64,000 nucleotides of DNA from Dyella sp. OK004 (GCF_900114495.1 NZ_FOZI01000002.1:1178001-1242000); one strand, 5' to 3'. Counted from the first letter of the stretch, positions 9,290 to 18,169 are shown. Numbers and translations: made by a program. Notes: a model not told the origin generated them from the sequence alone.

Positions 9290-9519
9290 CAGAACGAGCG
9301 CAATCCATCGCTCCACAAGCCATCGCGATCCAGATGGCGGTTGTAGGCGTCGATCGCGTCCTGGTTGGCCTCACGCCATCGCTCTTGTTGGCGTTGGCGT
9401 ACCACTTCAGAGAGGAATTGCTCGAATTCGCGCGAAAGATTGATATTGAGCTGGCGCGCCTGCTCCAGCAAATCGCTACGAATACTTAGATTGGCGGCCT
9501 TGCGGGTGACGGCATGCAT
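9289..9519 (-). CDS. ccdA: CcdA antitoxin
   Basis: Antitoxin of 76 aa. The N-terminal ribbon-helix-helix part (TRKAANLSIRSDLLEQARQL) should bind the operator; the C-terminal part (ERWREANQDAIDAYNRHLD, ending GLWSDGLRSF) is the flexible CcdB-neutralising tail. The start at 9519 follows GAGGG by 8 bases; an upstream in-frame ATG would lie inside the operator palindrome. Gene order antitoxin-toxin is usual for ccd. CcdA-CcdB complexes repress their own promoter, which fits the palindrome just upstream. Confidence 0.92.
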   Translation of the reverse strand: MHAVTRKAANLSIRSDLLEQARQLNINLSREFEQFLSEVVRQRQQERWREANQDAIDAYNRHLDRDGLWSDGLRSF

Positions 9520-9533
9520 GACAATGCCCTCAT

Positions 9534-9564
9534 ATGGAATGCGCATAGTATATGCGCATTCCAT
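9534..9564. promoter_or_regulatory. ccdAB operator palindrome
   Basis: Perfect inverted repeat with 14-bp arms (ATGGAATGCGCATA and its complement) and a 3-base spacer. It ends 15 bases before the ccdA start codon. Its place and symmetry fit the autoregulatory operator of a ribbon-helix-helix antitoxin. Confidence 0.75.
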
Positions 9565-9574
9565 GCTATGCACG

Positions 9575-10489
9575 TTAACGCATCAGCGTGGATTTGCCGA
9601 ACAGCGATTCGACCAGGTCCACCGCCAGCCGGGCGGTCTGGTTGCGCTTGTCGAAGGCGGGGTTCAGTTCAACGATGTCGAGCGAGGCCATGCGGCCGGT
9701 GTCGGCGATCATTTCCATGCACAGCTGCGCCTCACGGTAGTTCGGGCCACCACGTACGGTGGTGCCGACGCCGGGTGCGATGGTCGGGTCGAGGAAGTCG
9801 ACGTCGAAGCTGACGTGGAGATGGGTGTTGTCGTCCATGTCGGCGAGTGCATCTTCCATCGCGCGCTTCATGCCGACTTCGTCGATGTGGCGCATGTCGT
9901 AGATGCCCACGTTCGCCTCGCGCACCAGCCGCTTCTCGCCCTCGTCCACCGAGCGGATGCCGATCTGACGGAATACTTCCGGCGCGGTCGCCGGCGCGTT
10001 ACCACCCAGCTTGGTCAACTCCTCCGGCCCCATGCCACACAGGCAAGCCACCGGCATGCCGTGGATGTTGCCTGAGGGTGTGATCTGCGCCGTGTTGAAA
10101 TCGGCGTGCGCATCCAGCCATAGCACGCGCAGTTGCTTGCCCTGCTCACGGCAGTGGCGTGCGACAGCGGTGATCGAACCGATCGCAAGGCAGTGGTCGC
10201 CGCCAAGCATCACCGGCAAACGGCCCGCGGTCAGTTCGGTGTAGATGGCTGTGTACACAGCGCGATTCCACGCCACCACTTCGGGCAAATGGCGATAGCC
10301 ATTCTGCGGGGGCTGCCACGGATTGACCGGTCCTTGCAGATTGCCGCGATCGATCACATCGAGTCCGCGTGCTTCGAGACGGCCCATCAGGTTCGCCACG
10401 CGCAGGGCCTCCGGCCCCATCGAGGCGCCGCGATGTCCAGCGCCGATATCGGTGGGAACGCCAATCAGCGATACAGCCTGCTTGCCCAT
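9575..10489 (-). CDS. rocF: Arginase
   Basis: Hydrolyses L-arginine to ornithine and urea in the cytoplasm; manganese enzyme of the ureohydrolase family. Length of 304 aa is normal. Visible metal-binding motifs: GGDHCLAIGS, DAHADFN and SFDVDFLDP, with the family start SLIGVPTDIGAGHRG. The start at 10489 (MGKQAVSL) fits the family. An ATG seven codons upstream (10510), one base past the rhodanese stop, is the alternative and would couple the two genes. No urease or ornithine genes are next to it. Confidence 0.95.
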   Translation of the reverse strand: MGKQAVSLIGVPTDIGAGHRGASMGPEALRVANLMGRLEARGLDVIDRGNLQGPVNPWQPPQNGYRHLPEVVAWNRAVYTAIYTELTAGRLPVMLGGDHCLAIGSITAVARHCREQGKQLRVLWLDAHADFNTAQITPSGNIHGMPVACLCGMGPEELTKLGGNAPATAPEVFRQIGIRSVDEGEKRLVREANVGIYDMRHIDEVGMKRAMEDALADMDDNTHLHVSFDVDFLDPTIAPGVGTTVRGGPNYREAQLCMEMIADTGRMASLDIVELNPAFDKRNQTARLAVDLVESLFGKSTLMR

Positions 10490-10511
10490 GTTTTCTCGAT
10501 TGCTTTGCATG

Positions 10512-10958
10512 TCAGGGGGTGGCGCCTTCGCGCACCAGCGGTAGTTCCTGCTGGCGCCAGGCGTTGATGCTTCCGTCGAGCAGACGCACATGGCTATAGC
10601 CTTGTGCTTGCAACATCTCCTGCGCGCGCGCGGCGCGGCGGCCGGAAACGCAATACACCACGATCTCCTGATCGCGCGGCACACCCAGTGCGGTATAGCG
10701 CGCGGCGAGTTGTTCGACGGGGATGTTCAAGGCACCAGCGATGTGGCCGTCGTGGTATTCGTCCACACGGCGCACGTCGAGCAGTATCGGCGCCTGATCG
10801 GCCTGTTGGCGCTGGATCAATTGCGCGGCCGCCAGCGGTTCGTCAGCGGCGAGAGCGGCCGCCGAGAACATCGACGCGGCGAGCATAAGGCCTAGCGCGA
10901 ACGCCTTGCCGCCAGCGCGAATGACTGGTGCAGACCCAGCGGATCGTCGGAGTTTCAT
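10512..10958 (-). CDS. Periplasmic rhodanese-domain protein
   Basis: Single rhodanese domain of about 100 aa behind a signal peptide (AFALGLMLAASMFSAAALAA), so probably periplasmic. The active-site loop is YCVSGRRAARA with the catalytic Cys; DVRRVDEYHDGHIAGALNIP is the typical second motif. Such proteins move sulfur as persulfide, but the acceptor cannot be told. The start at 10958 (MKLRRS) gives a better signal peptide than the ATG four codons upstream. It precedes arginase by 22 bases and is probably co-transcribed. Confidence 0.88.
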   Translation of the reverse strand: MKLRRSAGSAPVIRAGGKAFALGLMLAASMFSAAALAADEPLAAAQLIQRQQADQAPILLDVRRVDEYHDGHIAGALNIPVEQLAARYTALGVPRDQEIVVYCVSGRRAARAQEMLQAQGYSHVRLLDGSINAWRQQELPLVREGATP

Positions 10959-11051
10959 GCAAATCGCCAAGATGGCTCGCGGAATCGTGTGATGCGATCC
11001 GGCAAGTCTACAAGAACCCGCCAGGACGATGCCCTAGCGGATGGTCGTCCA

Positions 11052-12059
11052 TCAGGTATCGAGCGGGCGCTCGAACGAATCCAGCCACTCGACCAGCGGA
11101 AAGCTGCCATGCCGGCCAAGCGCCTCGCCGTGTTCGGCCAGCCAAAGCTCGGCGGTGGCGTAACCCTGGTCATGCAGGGTCTGCAGTTGGTGAGGGCGTG
11201 TGTCGGTGGCCGAATGTCCCAGCGCCGCCAGGCTTTCTTCCGGCGCCATGATGTGCAGGCGCAGGCGCCGCAGTTGGCGTTCGGTGGCGCTGGGCCAGAG
11301 CCGTTGCGTCGCACGTTCGCTCGCGATGGCGATATCTCTTAGTTCACGGATAAAAGCGCCACCGAACGCCAGTTCCGCAGAGAGCGCCACCGCGTCTTTG
11401 GTACTGCGCGGCAACAGCGAACGGCGCAGCGGCTGCAGCATCACGCAAAGCAGGTCGTCGCAGCCACCCTCGAGCAAGGGTTCCAGTGCGGGATTGCCGG
11501 CAAAGCCGCCATCCCAATAGGCCTCGCCATCGATCTCCACCGCGGGAAACCACGGTGGCAGGCTGGCCGAGGCGATCAGCGCGTCGGCGCTCAGGCGTGA
11601 TCCACTGAAAATCGCCAGTCCGCTGTCGCGAATCCGCGTGGCTACCAGGTGCACTGCGACCGGGCCAGTTCGCAGCACATCGAAGTCGAAGAACTCTTCC
11701 ACCAGCGGGCGTAGAGGATGTGCCGCCGACGCCATCGTCATCGGCCAGCCGAAGCTGTCGCTCAGGCTGCGCGAACTGGCCATCCACCAATCCACAGCCG
11801 AGTTGCGCCTGCCCATGTCGAGCCAGAACGTGTCCAGCGTCTCGCGCGCGCCGGCCGCACCATGGCGCGCCCAGCCTTGCGCCAGCGCCGAAGCATTCAT
11901 GGCGCCGCTGCTGGTACCGCAGACCGATTCGACGACAAGACCAGGTACCTGCAGCAACCGGTCCAGCGCACCCCAGGTAAAAGCGCCGTGTGCGCCGCCG
12001 CCCTGCAGGGCGAGCTTCACCGGGATGGAACCGGAAGGATGATTGGTGCGTTGCACCAA
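11052..12059 (-). CDS. Patatin-like phospholipase
   Basis: Protein of 335 aa with the patatin Ser-Asp dyad. The oxyanion loop is LALQGGGAHGAFTWG, the nucleophile elbow GTSSG, and the Asp motif DGGFAGNP. These enzymes hydrolyse acyl esters of phospholipids. There is no signal peptide or membrane anchor, so it is probably cytoplasmic (RssA/YchK-like in size) rather than an exported ExoU type. It is a single gene transcribed away from the tRNA terminator. Confidence 0.9.
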   Translation of the reverse strand: MVQRTNHPSGSIPVKLALQGGGAHGAFTWGALDRLLQVPGLVVESVCGTSSGAMNASALAQGWARHGAAGARETLDTFWLDMGRRNSAVDWWMASSRSLSDSFGWPMTMASAAHPLRPLVEEFFDFDVLRTGPVAVHLVATRIRDSGLAIFSGSRLSADALIASASLPPWFPAVEIDGEAYWDGGFAGNPALEPLLEGGCDDLLCVMLQPLRRSLLPRSTKDAVALSAELAFGGAFIRELRDIAIASERATQRLWPSATERQLRRLRLHIMAPEESLAALGHSATDTRPHQLQTLHDQGYATAELWLAEHGEALGRHGSFPLVEWLDSFERPLDT

Positions 12060-12096
12060 TCGATCTTCGGACTATTCGCATGGAAGCGTCAAGGCT

Positions 12097-12126
12097 AAAA
12101 ACAAAAACCCGCCAGGAGGCGGGTTT
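12097..12126 (-). terminator. Terminator after tRNA-Thr
   Basis: On the minus strand, a 9-bp stem (AAACCCGCC/GGCGGGTTT) with a 4-base loop runs into TTTTTGTTTTT. It lies 12 bases after the tRNA 3' end. Confidence 0.88.
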
Positions 12127-12137
12127 CGATAGAGACG

Positions 12138-12213
12138 TGGTGCCGACAGTCTGACTCGAACAGACGACCTACCGCTTACAAGGCGGTTGCTCTACCAACT
12201 GAGCTATGCCGGC
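12138..12213 (-). tRNA. tRNA-Thr(TGT)
   Basis: 76 bases including an encoded CCA. The acceptor stem is GCCGGCA paired with TGTCGGC (one G-T pair). The D-arm is AGCTCAGTTGGTAGAGC; the anticodon loop CTTGTAA gives anticodon TGT, reading ACA. The T-loop is TTCGAGT. A terminator follows directly. Confidence 0.97.
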
Positions 12214-12269
12214 GAAGTCGCGCAGTTTAGCAGGGGCCGGCCCGCGGCTGTAGAACACGGACGCCGCTT

Positions 12270-12986
12270 TCAGAAACAACCAGTGCTGTGCGAGCCCACG
12301 CTGCTGTTATGCAGACGGCTGCGCCAGTCGAAACGCGCACTGTCGGTGACGGCGAGATCCAGCCAGTACTCGGGCACTGTTTCGGTGCGCTCGGTCATCT
12401 GCGCGGGGAAGCCCGCGGCGGCGACTTCGTCACGGCGCTTGCGCGCATTGGCAGGATCCTTAAACAACCCTAGCGAGATGGTGTTCGGCTGGCCACCCGA
12501 GCCGACCACGAAGTAGTCATTGATGCTGGCGGCGGTGAGCTTGCGTGCCTGCTCCAGCGCCTGCTCGCGACTGGCACTCGCCGGCAGGTAGACCCACCAG
12601 CCGCGCGTCTGCGTGGTCTGCTCCTGGCGCGAACGCATGCGCGCCGCCTGCGCGCTGAGTGCGCCACGCGCATTGCGCAGATCGATCGGCGTCGCAAACG
12701 GGCCGATCGAGATACAGGTGTAGCTGTTGGAGCGCGTGGTGGGCGCGGCTTTGACCGTCGACGCCGGCACCGGCGCAGTAACCGGCGCGGGAGATGAAAC
12801 GGGCTCGGGATTCGCCGCCGCTGTGGTGCTCGCCGGCGCGGCTGGGCGTTCCGACAGCAGATGCAGGGTCGGCACGCCAGGATCGGTGGCACTACGGCCG
12901 TGCGTGTCGTCCTGTCCAAGCAACAGCCACGCGCCTACCGCGATATTGAAGGCAATCAGTAAGACGAACAGCAGGCGCAGGAACAT
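12270..12986 (-). CDS. SPOR-domain membrane protein
   Basis: Protein of 238 aa with one N-terminal membrane helix (FLRLLFVLLIAFNIAVGAWL), a Pro/Ala-rich periplasmic linker (about 40-85) and a C-terminal SPOR-like repeat region. Typical pieces are SYTCISIGPFAT, GWWVYLPASASREQALEQ and ISLGLFKDPANARKRRDEV. SPOR domains bind glycan strands lacking stem peptides at the division septum. It follows coaX by 37 bases and is the last gene of a birA-coaX-SPOR operon, an arrangement common in xanthomonads. Confidence 0.87.
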   Translation of the reverse strand: MFLRLLFVLLIAFNIAVGAWLLLGQDDTHGRSATDPGVPTLHLLSERPAAPASTTAAANPEPVSSPAPVTAPVPASTVKAAPTTRSNSYTCISIGPFATPIDLRNARGALSAQAARMRSRQEQTTQTRGWWVYLPASASREQALEQARKLTAASINDYFVVGSGGQPNTISLGLFKDPANARKRRDEVAAAGFPAQMTERTETVPEYWLDLAVTDSARFDWRSRLHNSSVGSHSTGCF

Positions 12987-13023
12987 TCAGCGATCCGGAA
13001 AAGCACAGGCGAAGGGCGACATT

Positions 13024-13782
13024 CTAAGAAGCCCGGGCCGATAGCGAATGCGCATTCGCCCACACCGCGAGGCCATGCAGCACACCATCCTCGGCCAGTT
13101 GCGCGGGCTGCCCCAGCAGCGGCAACAGCGCAGCGGCGTCACCGCCACCGAGGCGCAACGACGGTGCGCCGCCCAATGCGGGCGTCATGCGGGTGGTGAA
13201 GCGTTCGATCAACGCGGCGGCGGCCTGCCAACAGCCAGAAACCACCGCGTCGGCGGTGTTGTCGGCCACGTCCAGCACCTGCCCCGGCCGCTCGGGACGT
13301 ACGCGCGATGTGGCGCCTACCAGCGACTGCTGCATCAGCTGTGGACCCGGTGCGATCAAGCCGCCAAGATGGCGGCCATCCGCCGCCAGCGCATCCAGGG
13401 TCAGCGCTGTGCCGACACCCGCCAGCACGCAGGGCGAGTGACCCGAAGCGTGCGCCGCGACCATCGCCAGAAAACGGTCCACGCCCAAGCGCTGTGGTTC
13501 GGCGTAGGCGCTGCGTACGCCGCAGGCTTCAGCTGGCGTGCGCAACCAATAGCTATCCAGTGACCACAGCGCTTTCGCGACAGCAGCGACTTGCGCTTCG
13601 CGGGCGTTATCCACCACCGACGCGCCAAGTACTTCGCGCGGCGTGGGCAGATCGCGCCAGGCGTGATGGAGCGCGTCGCCGACATCCTCGTCCCAACCCA
13701 CCGCACCGCGCGTACGCCACACGGCGCCCTGCAGCAACGCCCATTTCAGGCGTGTGTTGCCGAGATCCAGCAGCAGCCTCAT
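13024..13782 (-). CDS. coaX: Type III pantothenate kinase
   Basis: First step of coenzyme A synthesis, phosphorylating pantothenate; ASKHA-fold enzyme needing a monovalent cation. 252 aa. The phosphate-binding start MRLLLDLGNTRLKWA, the GVDRFLAMVAA motif and the GVGTALTLDAL segment (with LGGLIAPGPQLM) are characteristic of CoaX. The ATG overlaps the birA stop codon (ATGA), so translation is coupled. Confidence 0.95.
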   Translation of the reverse strand: MRLLLDLGNTRLKWALLQGAVWRTRGAVGWDEDVGDALHHAWRDLPTPREVLGASVVDNAREAQVAAVAKALWSLDSYWLRTPAEACGVRSAYAEPQRLGVDRFLAMVAAHASGHSPCVLAGVGTALTLDALAADGRHLGGLIAPGPQLMQQSLVGATSRVRPERPGQVLDVADNTADAVVSGCWQAAAALIERFTTRMTPALGGAPSLRLGGGDAAALLPLLGQPAQLAEDGVLHGLAVWANAHSLSARAS

Positions 13783-14750
13783 GCGCGGCGCACCGTGACG
13801 TCGGCGCTGTCGATGCTGCGCAGGCCATCGGCGGCCCACACCTGCAGCGCGCCCCGCACATCGACACCAGCGCCGACACCGTCCAGTACGCCTTGGGCGC
13901 CGTGTACACGCAGCGGTGCCTCTTTCAGCAGATCGTGCCGGGCGTATTCGTCGACGAAGCCGGCAAAACCTTCGCGCTCGAATTGCCCCAGTCCTTCGAT
14001 CAGGGCGGTGATCAGCGCGGCCGCGACCTGATTGCGGTCCGGCGGGGTGCCGCCCGCCAGGGCGGCCAGGTCGCAAGTGGGCTGGCCGGCCTGTTCGCGC
14101 AAGGTGTCGGTAAGACGCAGGTTGAGGCCCACACCAATCACAGCGGCGCAAGGTCCCTGGTACTCGCCACTGAGCTCGACCAGGATGCCGGCCAGCTTGC
14201 CGCCTTGCGCCAGCACGTCGTTCGGCCACTTTAGGCCGGCATCGGCGATGCCCAGCGACTCCAGTGCGCGCAGCAGGATCACACCCACCGCCAGCGACAG
14301 ACCAGACAGCGAGGCGAAGCCCGCATCGAAGCGTTTCAGGCAGGACAGATACAGATTCAAACCCGGTGGCGACAGCCACGTGCGGCCGCGTCGGCCACGG
14401 CCGGCGCTCTGTGTCTCGGCCAGCACCATGCTCAGGTCAGCCAGTGCCGCTGCGCGCCTCTGCAATTCGCTGGAGGTGGAGTCGAGCTCCCAATGCACTT
14501 CCAGCGTGCCCAGCCGCTTGCGCACTGGCACCGGTACACCGGCGCGGATGCGCTTGATATCCAGCATCTGCACCGGCCACGGCAGCCGGTAGCCCGCCGC
14601 GCCGCGCGCCTCGATCGGCACACCGCGCGAGCGCAGGGCCTCGACCTGTTTCCAGATGGCGGCGCGCGTCACCCCGGCCCGTTCGGCCAGCCATTCGCCG
14701 GAAACGGCCTCTCCCCCGGCCAGCAGGGCGAGCAACTGCGGGGCCTGCAT
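13779..14750 (-). CDS. birA: Biotin-protein ligase / biotin operon repressor
   Basis: Attaches biotin to acetyl-CoA carboxylase carrier protein. 323 aa. The N-terminal 60 residues form a winged helix (LAERAGVTRAAIWKQVEAL), so it may also repress transcription. The ligase core has the biotinyl-adenylate loop SAGRGRRGRTW, LKWPNDVLAQGGKLAGIL and the SH3-like C-terminal domain. The start at 14750 was chosen because it begins just before the winged helix; the frame stays open upstream but without homology. It overlaps coaX by four bases. Confidence 0.94.
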   Translation of the reverse strand: MQAPQLLALLAGGEAVSGEWLAERAGVTRAAIWKQVEALRSRGVPIEARGAAGYRLPWPVQMLDIKRIRAGVPVPVRKRLGTLEVHWELDSTSSELQRRAAALADLSMVLAETQSAGRGRRGRTWLSPPGLNLYLSCLKRFDAGFASLSGLSLAVGVILLRALESLGIADAGLKWPNDVLAQGGKLAGILVELSGEYQGPCAAVIGVGLNLRLTDTLREQAGQPTCDLAALAGGTPPDRNQVAAALITALIEGLGQFEREGFAGFVDEYARHDLLKEAPLRVHGAQGVLDGVGAGVDVRGALQVWAADGLRSIDSADVTVRRA

Positions 14751-14991
14751 CAGCGGAGGCCGCCCATTGAAAGAACCCGGTACGCGGACAAGGCCGCCGG
14801 GAAACAAGGGATTGCGTGCATTGCGCCATCTTAGAGCCTGGCCCGCGCGGCGAGTAGCCGACCAGGGCGCTCGCGGACCAGTACTTGTGGGACTGGTACC
14901 GTCGTTTGAACGGCGGCAGCGGCACTGGTATCCGCCCAGGGATTCTGCGACGATCCGGACCTTGGTTTGCGGATCAAGGGGTTGAGCCGCC

Positions 14992-15309
14992 ATGGGCATT
15001 AGGCAGTTCCTGTTCGCGTGTGTTCTGGGCGTCGGCGGCATCAATGCCGCATCGGCCATGGACGCCGATACCCAGGAATTGGGCTCCGTTTCCATGCAGC
15101 GCGTCAGCACCGATAGCGCCGTCAGCCACGATGTGAGCGGCAATGGCGGCGACGCTCTCGGCGTGTCTCGAGATACCACTCCGCAGACCAGCCCGGCTTC
15201 CAGCTCGAGCAGCGAGAACTGCCCCACAGGCGGTAGCTCCTCGGGTGCCCAGCGCAGCCGGCGCATCAGTCTGGGCTGGCAGTCGCTGCTGCCTGGCTCG
15301 ATCCAGTAA
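14992..15309 (+). CDS. Small secreted protein, unknown function
   Basis: Protein of 105 aa with a signal peptide (IRQFLFACVLGVGGINAASA). The mature part is low-complexity, rich in Ser, Gly and Asp, with a Ser run (TSPASSSSSENCPTGG) and one Cys, ending in a basic-hydrophobic tail (RRISLGWQSLLPGSIQ). No family recognised. It is divergent from birA and ends 8 bases before mtfA, so the two may share a transcript. Confidence 0.65.
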   Translation: MGIRQFLFACVLGVGGINAASAMDADTQELGSVSMQRVSTDSAVSHDVSGNGGDALGVSRDTTPQTSPASSSSSENCPTGGSSSGAQRSRRISLGWQSLLPGSIQ

Positions 15310-15317
15310 GCCGTTCC

Positions 15318-16085
15318 GTGCCGGGGGCCTGGTGGCGACAGCTGCTGTCGCGCTTCGACCCGCTGCCGATTCCCGACCCACTCTGGCGCCGCGCTCTGGT
15401 TTCATGCCCGCTGGCGCGGCGTCTCGATGACGCGCGCCAGCATGCATTGCGCGGATTGAGCGCAGCTTTTCTTGCCCGCAAGCGCTTCCACCCACTCGCC
15501 GGCGCCGTGCTGGATGAAAGGATCCGCTTGCTGATCGCCATGCAAGCTTGTCTGCCGGCGCTCGAGCAAGGTGTGCGCAGCCTGCGAGGCTGGCGCGAGC
15601 TGCTGGTATATCCGGGCGAATTCAAAGTGCGCCGCAGCCATCACGACGAACACAGCGGCGTGGTCAGCGAAGCCGACGATGTATTGATCGGCGAAGCCTG
15701 GGAACGTGGCCCGCTGATTCTTTCCCTCGCCGACGTGCAGCTCGACCTGGAGCAACCGTGGGACGGCTACAACGTGGTCGTGCACGAGATGGCACACAAG
15801 TTCGACATGCTGGATGGCCCACCGGACGGCGTGCCGCTCCTGCCCGACGGGATCAACCGCCGCGACTGGATCGTGGCGTTCCAGCGCGCCTACGACCATC
15901 TCTCCAACGATGTGGCGCGCGGCCGCGAGACCTTGATCGATCCCTACGCCGCCGAGAGTGCCGATGAATTTTTCGCTGTGGTCAGCGAAATGCACTGGTC
16001 GCAACCGGGCCTGCTGCAACGTGCGGAACCCTGTGTAGCCGCGCTGCTGACGGCGTACTACGGACCGTCGTCGGCACCTACCTGA
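15318..16085 (+). CDS. mtfA: MtfA-type zinc metallopeptidase
   Basis: Protein of 255 aa of the MtfA (YeeI) family, soluble zinc peptidases. In E. coli MtfA binds the Mlc repressor and affects glucose PTS expression. The zinc site HEMAHKFDMLDG (HExxH) is near residue 155, and the downstream ESADEFFAVVSE supplies the third ligand. It starts with GTG; no strong Shine-Dalgarno box is visible, so the start is less certain. It converges on the sensor kinase gene with only 7 bases between stops. Confidence 0.9.
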   Translation: MPGAWWRQLLSRFDPLPIPDPLWRRALVSCPLARRLDDARQHALRGLSAAFLARKRFHPLAGAVLDERIRLLIAMQACLPALEQGVRSLRGWRELLVYPGEFKVRRSHHDEHSGVVSEADDVLIGEAWERGPLILSLADVQLDLEQPWDGYNVVVHEMAHKFDMLDGPPDGVPLLPDGINRRDWIVAFQRAYDHLSNDVARGRETLIDPYAAESADEFFAVVSEMHWSQPGLLQRAEPCVAALLTAYYGPSSAPT

Positions 16086-16092
16086 GCGCAAC

Positions 16093-17529
16093 TCAGCTCG
16101 GCGGCAGTTTCACGCTGAAACGCGCACCGCCGAATTCGGGCGAGCGGTCTACCGCCAGCTCGCCGCGATACGCCTTGATGATGTCCTGCACAATCGACAA
16201 GCCGATGCCATGGCCTTGCACGCGCTCGTCGCCGCGCACGCCGCGCTGCAGGACTTTTTCTATCTTGTCGTCGTCGATGCCGGGGCCATCGTCTTCCACG
16301 CTCATCCACAGACCGGGACGCTGGCGACTGCCAGCCGGCTCGGTTTTCACCACCAGCAGTACGCGATGGCTGGTCCACTTGAAAGCGTTTTCCAGCAGGT
16401 TGCCCATCAGCTCCAGCAAGTCACCCTGCTCGCCATAGAAAGCGGCGCCGTCATCGATGTCGAATTCGCACAACACGTTCTTGGCGGCGTAAACCTTCTC
16501 CAGGCTTTGCACCAGATCTTCGGCGTGACCGGCGATAGGAATCGCGGTAGCGAAGGTTTGGCGGCCGGTAGTGGCCGCGCGTGCCAGCTGGTAGGCCACC
16601 AACTCGTCCATGCGACGCACCTGGTCCAGCACGTCGCTGCGCAGGGGCACCGTACCGCCATCGACGGATTCGAGTCGCGAGCGGATTACCGCCAGCGGCG
16701 TCTTCAGACTGTGCGCGAGATCGGCGAGGGTATTGCGATAGCGCGTGCGCTGTTCGCGCTCGCTATCGACGAAAGCGTTGATGCGCTCAGTGAGGCCGGT
16801 GAGCTCCAGCGGGTATTGGCTGTCCAGATGCTCGGCATCGCCGCGCTCGACGCGACTCATGTCGCTGGCCACCTTGCGGAGCGGTGTCAGGCTCCAACGC
16901 AGCAACAGCAACTGCAACAGGATCAGCATCACGCCCAGCGAAGCAAGCCAGAAAATCATGCTGCGGCGGAACACGGCGTTCTGGCCTTCGAGCTGATCTT
17001 CGGCCTGCGCCACCATGAAAGTCAGCTTCACCGACTTCTTCTCAGAGGTGTCCAGCGCCACGCCATACGCGTAGTAATACAGCCGCCCCATGCGTGTATC
17101 GATGGGTCCGACGAACTGGCTCTGTCCGGGTTCGAGTCGGCTGAGAAAACTGAAGTCGCGGCCGATCGCCGAAGGCGATTCCAGCTTTACCCCGTTCTCG
17201 CCGAGAGCCAGCGCATACAGCCCGGAACCCGGCTGCGAGAAGCGCGGGTCGGGCGGTGTATCAGGCAGCAGCACCTTGCCCGAGCGCCCGACTTCGGTAC
17301 CGGCCAGGTAAGCCACGACGTTGTTCTGCAGGCGGTCCTGCAGTTCTTTCACCGCGGTTTCCGCGCTGGTGCGCGAAAGGGTCAGCCCGACGACGCCAAG
17401 GAAGGCCGCCAGCACGAAGCCGGTGGCCAATGCCGCGCGCGCCGCCAGTGAAAACGGGCGGCGCGGCGGGCTGGGATCACTCGTCTTCGGCTTCGCTGCG
17501 AGGGATGGCAAAGCGGTATCCGCGTCCAC
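16093..17529 (-). CDS. PhoQ-like sensor histidine kinase
   Basis: Inner-membrane kinase of about 478 aa, partner of the overlapping OmpR-type regulator. Two membrane helices (ALATGFVLAAFLGVVGL and MIFWLASLGVMLILLQLLLL) flank a periplasmic sensor of about 150 residues. HAMP-like linker, then the DHp helix with the phospho-acceptor His in DLAHSLKTPLAVI, then the ATPase domain (LMGNLLENAFKW, VEDDGPGID, GHGIGLSIVQDII). No ATG exists near the N-terminus: GTG at 17529 is used here, TTG at 17511 is possible. Either way the gene overlaps the regulator by more than 30 bases. Confidence 0.88.
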   Translation of the reverse strand: MDADTALPSLAAKPKTSDPSPPRRPFSLAARAALATGFVLAAFLGVVGLTLSRTSAETAVKELQDRLQNNVVAYLAGTEVGRSGKVLLPDTPPDPRFSQPGSGLYALALGENGVKLESPSAIGRDFSFLSRLEPGQSQFVGPIDTRMGRLYYYAYGVALDTSEKKSVKLTFMVAQAEDQLEGQNAVFRRSMIFWLASLGVMLILLQLLLLRWSLTPLRKVASDMSRVERGDAEHLDSQYPLELTGLTERINAFVDSEREQRTRYRNTLADLAHSLKTPLAVIRSRLESVDGGTVPLRSDVLDQVRRMDELVAYQLARAATTGRQTFATAIPIAGHAEDLVQSLEKVYAAKNVLCEFDIDDGAAFYGEQGDLLELMGNLLENAFKWTSHRVLLVVKTEPAGSRQRPGLWMSVEDDGPGIDDDKIEKVLQRGVRGDERVQGHGIGLSIVQDIIKAYRGELAVDRSPEFGGARFSVKLPPS

Positions 17530-18169
17530 GTACCGTCTCGATGGGCTTGAGGGTGCCTTCCGGGTCGAGCTTCCTGCGCAGACGGCCGATGAAGACCTCC
17601 AGCACATTGGAGTCGCGGTCGAAATCCTGCTGGTAGATGTGCTCGGTGAGGTCGGCCTTGGAGACCAGCTCGCCCGCATGCAGCATCAGGTATTCCAGCA
17701 CCTTGTATTCGTAGCTGGTGAGGTCGACCAGCTTGCCTTCCACCGACACCGTCTGCGCGGTGGTGTCCAGCTTGATCGGGCCGCAGGCCAGCACTGGCTT
17801 GGACCAGCCACTGGCGCGACGCACCAGCGCGTTGATGCGCGCCAGCAGTTCCTCGACATGGAACGGCTTGACCAGGTAATCGTCGGCACCGTGCTTGAGG
17901 CCTTCGACCTTGTCCTGCCAGCTGCCGCGCGCGGTGAGGATCAGGATGGGGTAACGCTGGCCTGCTTCACGCAGCGCCTTGACCAGATCCATGCCGGACA
18001 TCTTGGGCAAGCCCAGGTCGATGATGGCCAGATCGAACGGCACTTCGCGACCGAGGTAAATGCCCTCTTCGCCGTCCTGCGCCGCGTCGACGGCAAAACC
18101 ATCGCGCTTCAGGCGTGCGGCGAGCGTCTCGCGCAGCGGCGCCTCGTCCTCTACCAAAAGGATGCGCAT
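17477..18169 (-). CDS. PhoP-like OmpR-family response regulator
   Basis: 230 aa. The receiver domain (MRILLVEDEAPLRETLAARL) has the phosphorylation Asp in LAIIDLGLPKMSG and the conserved Lys in DYLVKPFHVEEL. A winged-helix DNA-binding domain follows (LTSYEYKVLEYLM, VFIGRLRRKLDP, TVRGRGYRFAIP). Strong ribosome site AGGAG 8 bases upstream. Its ATG overlaps the PepSY stop (ATGA), and its 3' end overlaps the kinase gene: a three-gene signalling operon. Confidence 0.94.
   Translation of the reverse strand: MRILLVEDEAPLRETLAARLKRDGFAVDAAQDGEEGIYLGREVPFDLAIIDLGLPKMSGMDLVKALREAGQRYPILILTARGSWQDKVEGLKHGADDYLVKPFHVEELLARINALVRRASGWSKPVLACGPIKLDTTAQTVSVEGKLVDLTSYEYKVLEYLMLHAGELVSKADLTEHIYQQDFDRDSNVLEVFIGRLRRKLDPEGTLKPIETVRGRGYRFAIPRSEAEDE

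Noticed and set aside
12097-12213. tRNA-Thr as attachment site of an island
   Set aside because: No integrase or direct repeat of the tRNA 3' end was seen; the terminator and neighbours look ordinary.
14751-15266. N-terminal extension of birA by about 170 codons
   Set aside because: The winged helix begins right at 14750; the upstream codons overlap a divergent gene and have no homology.
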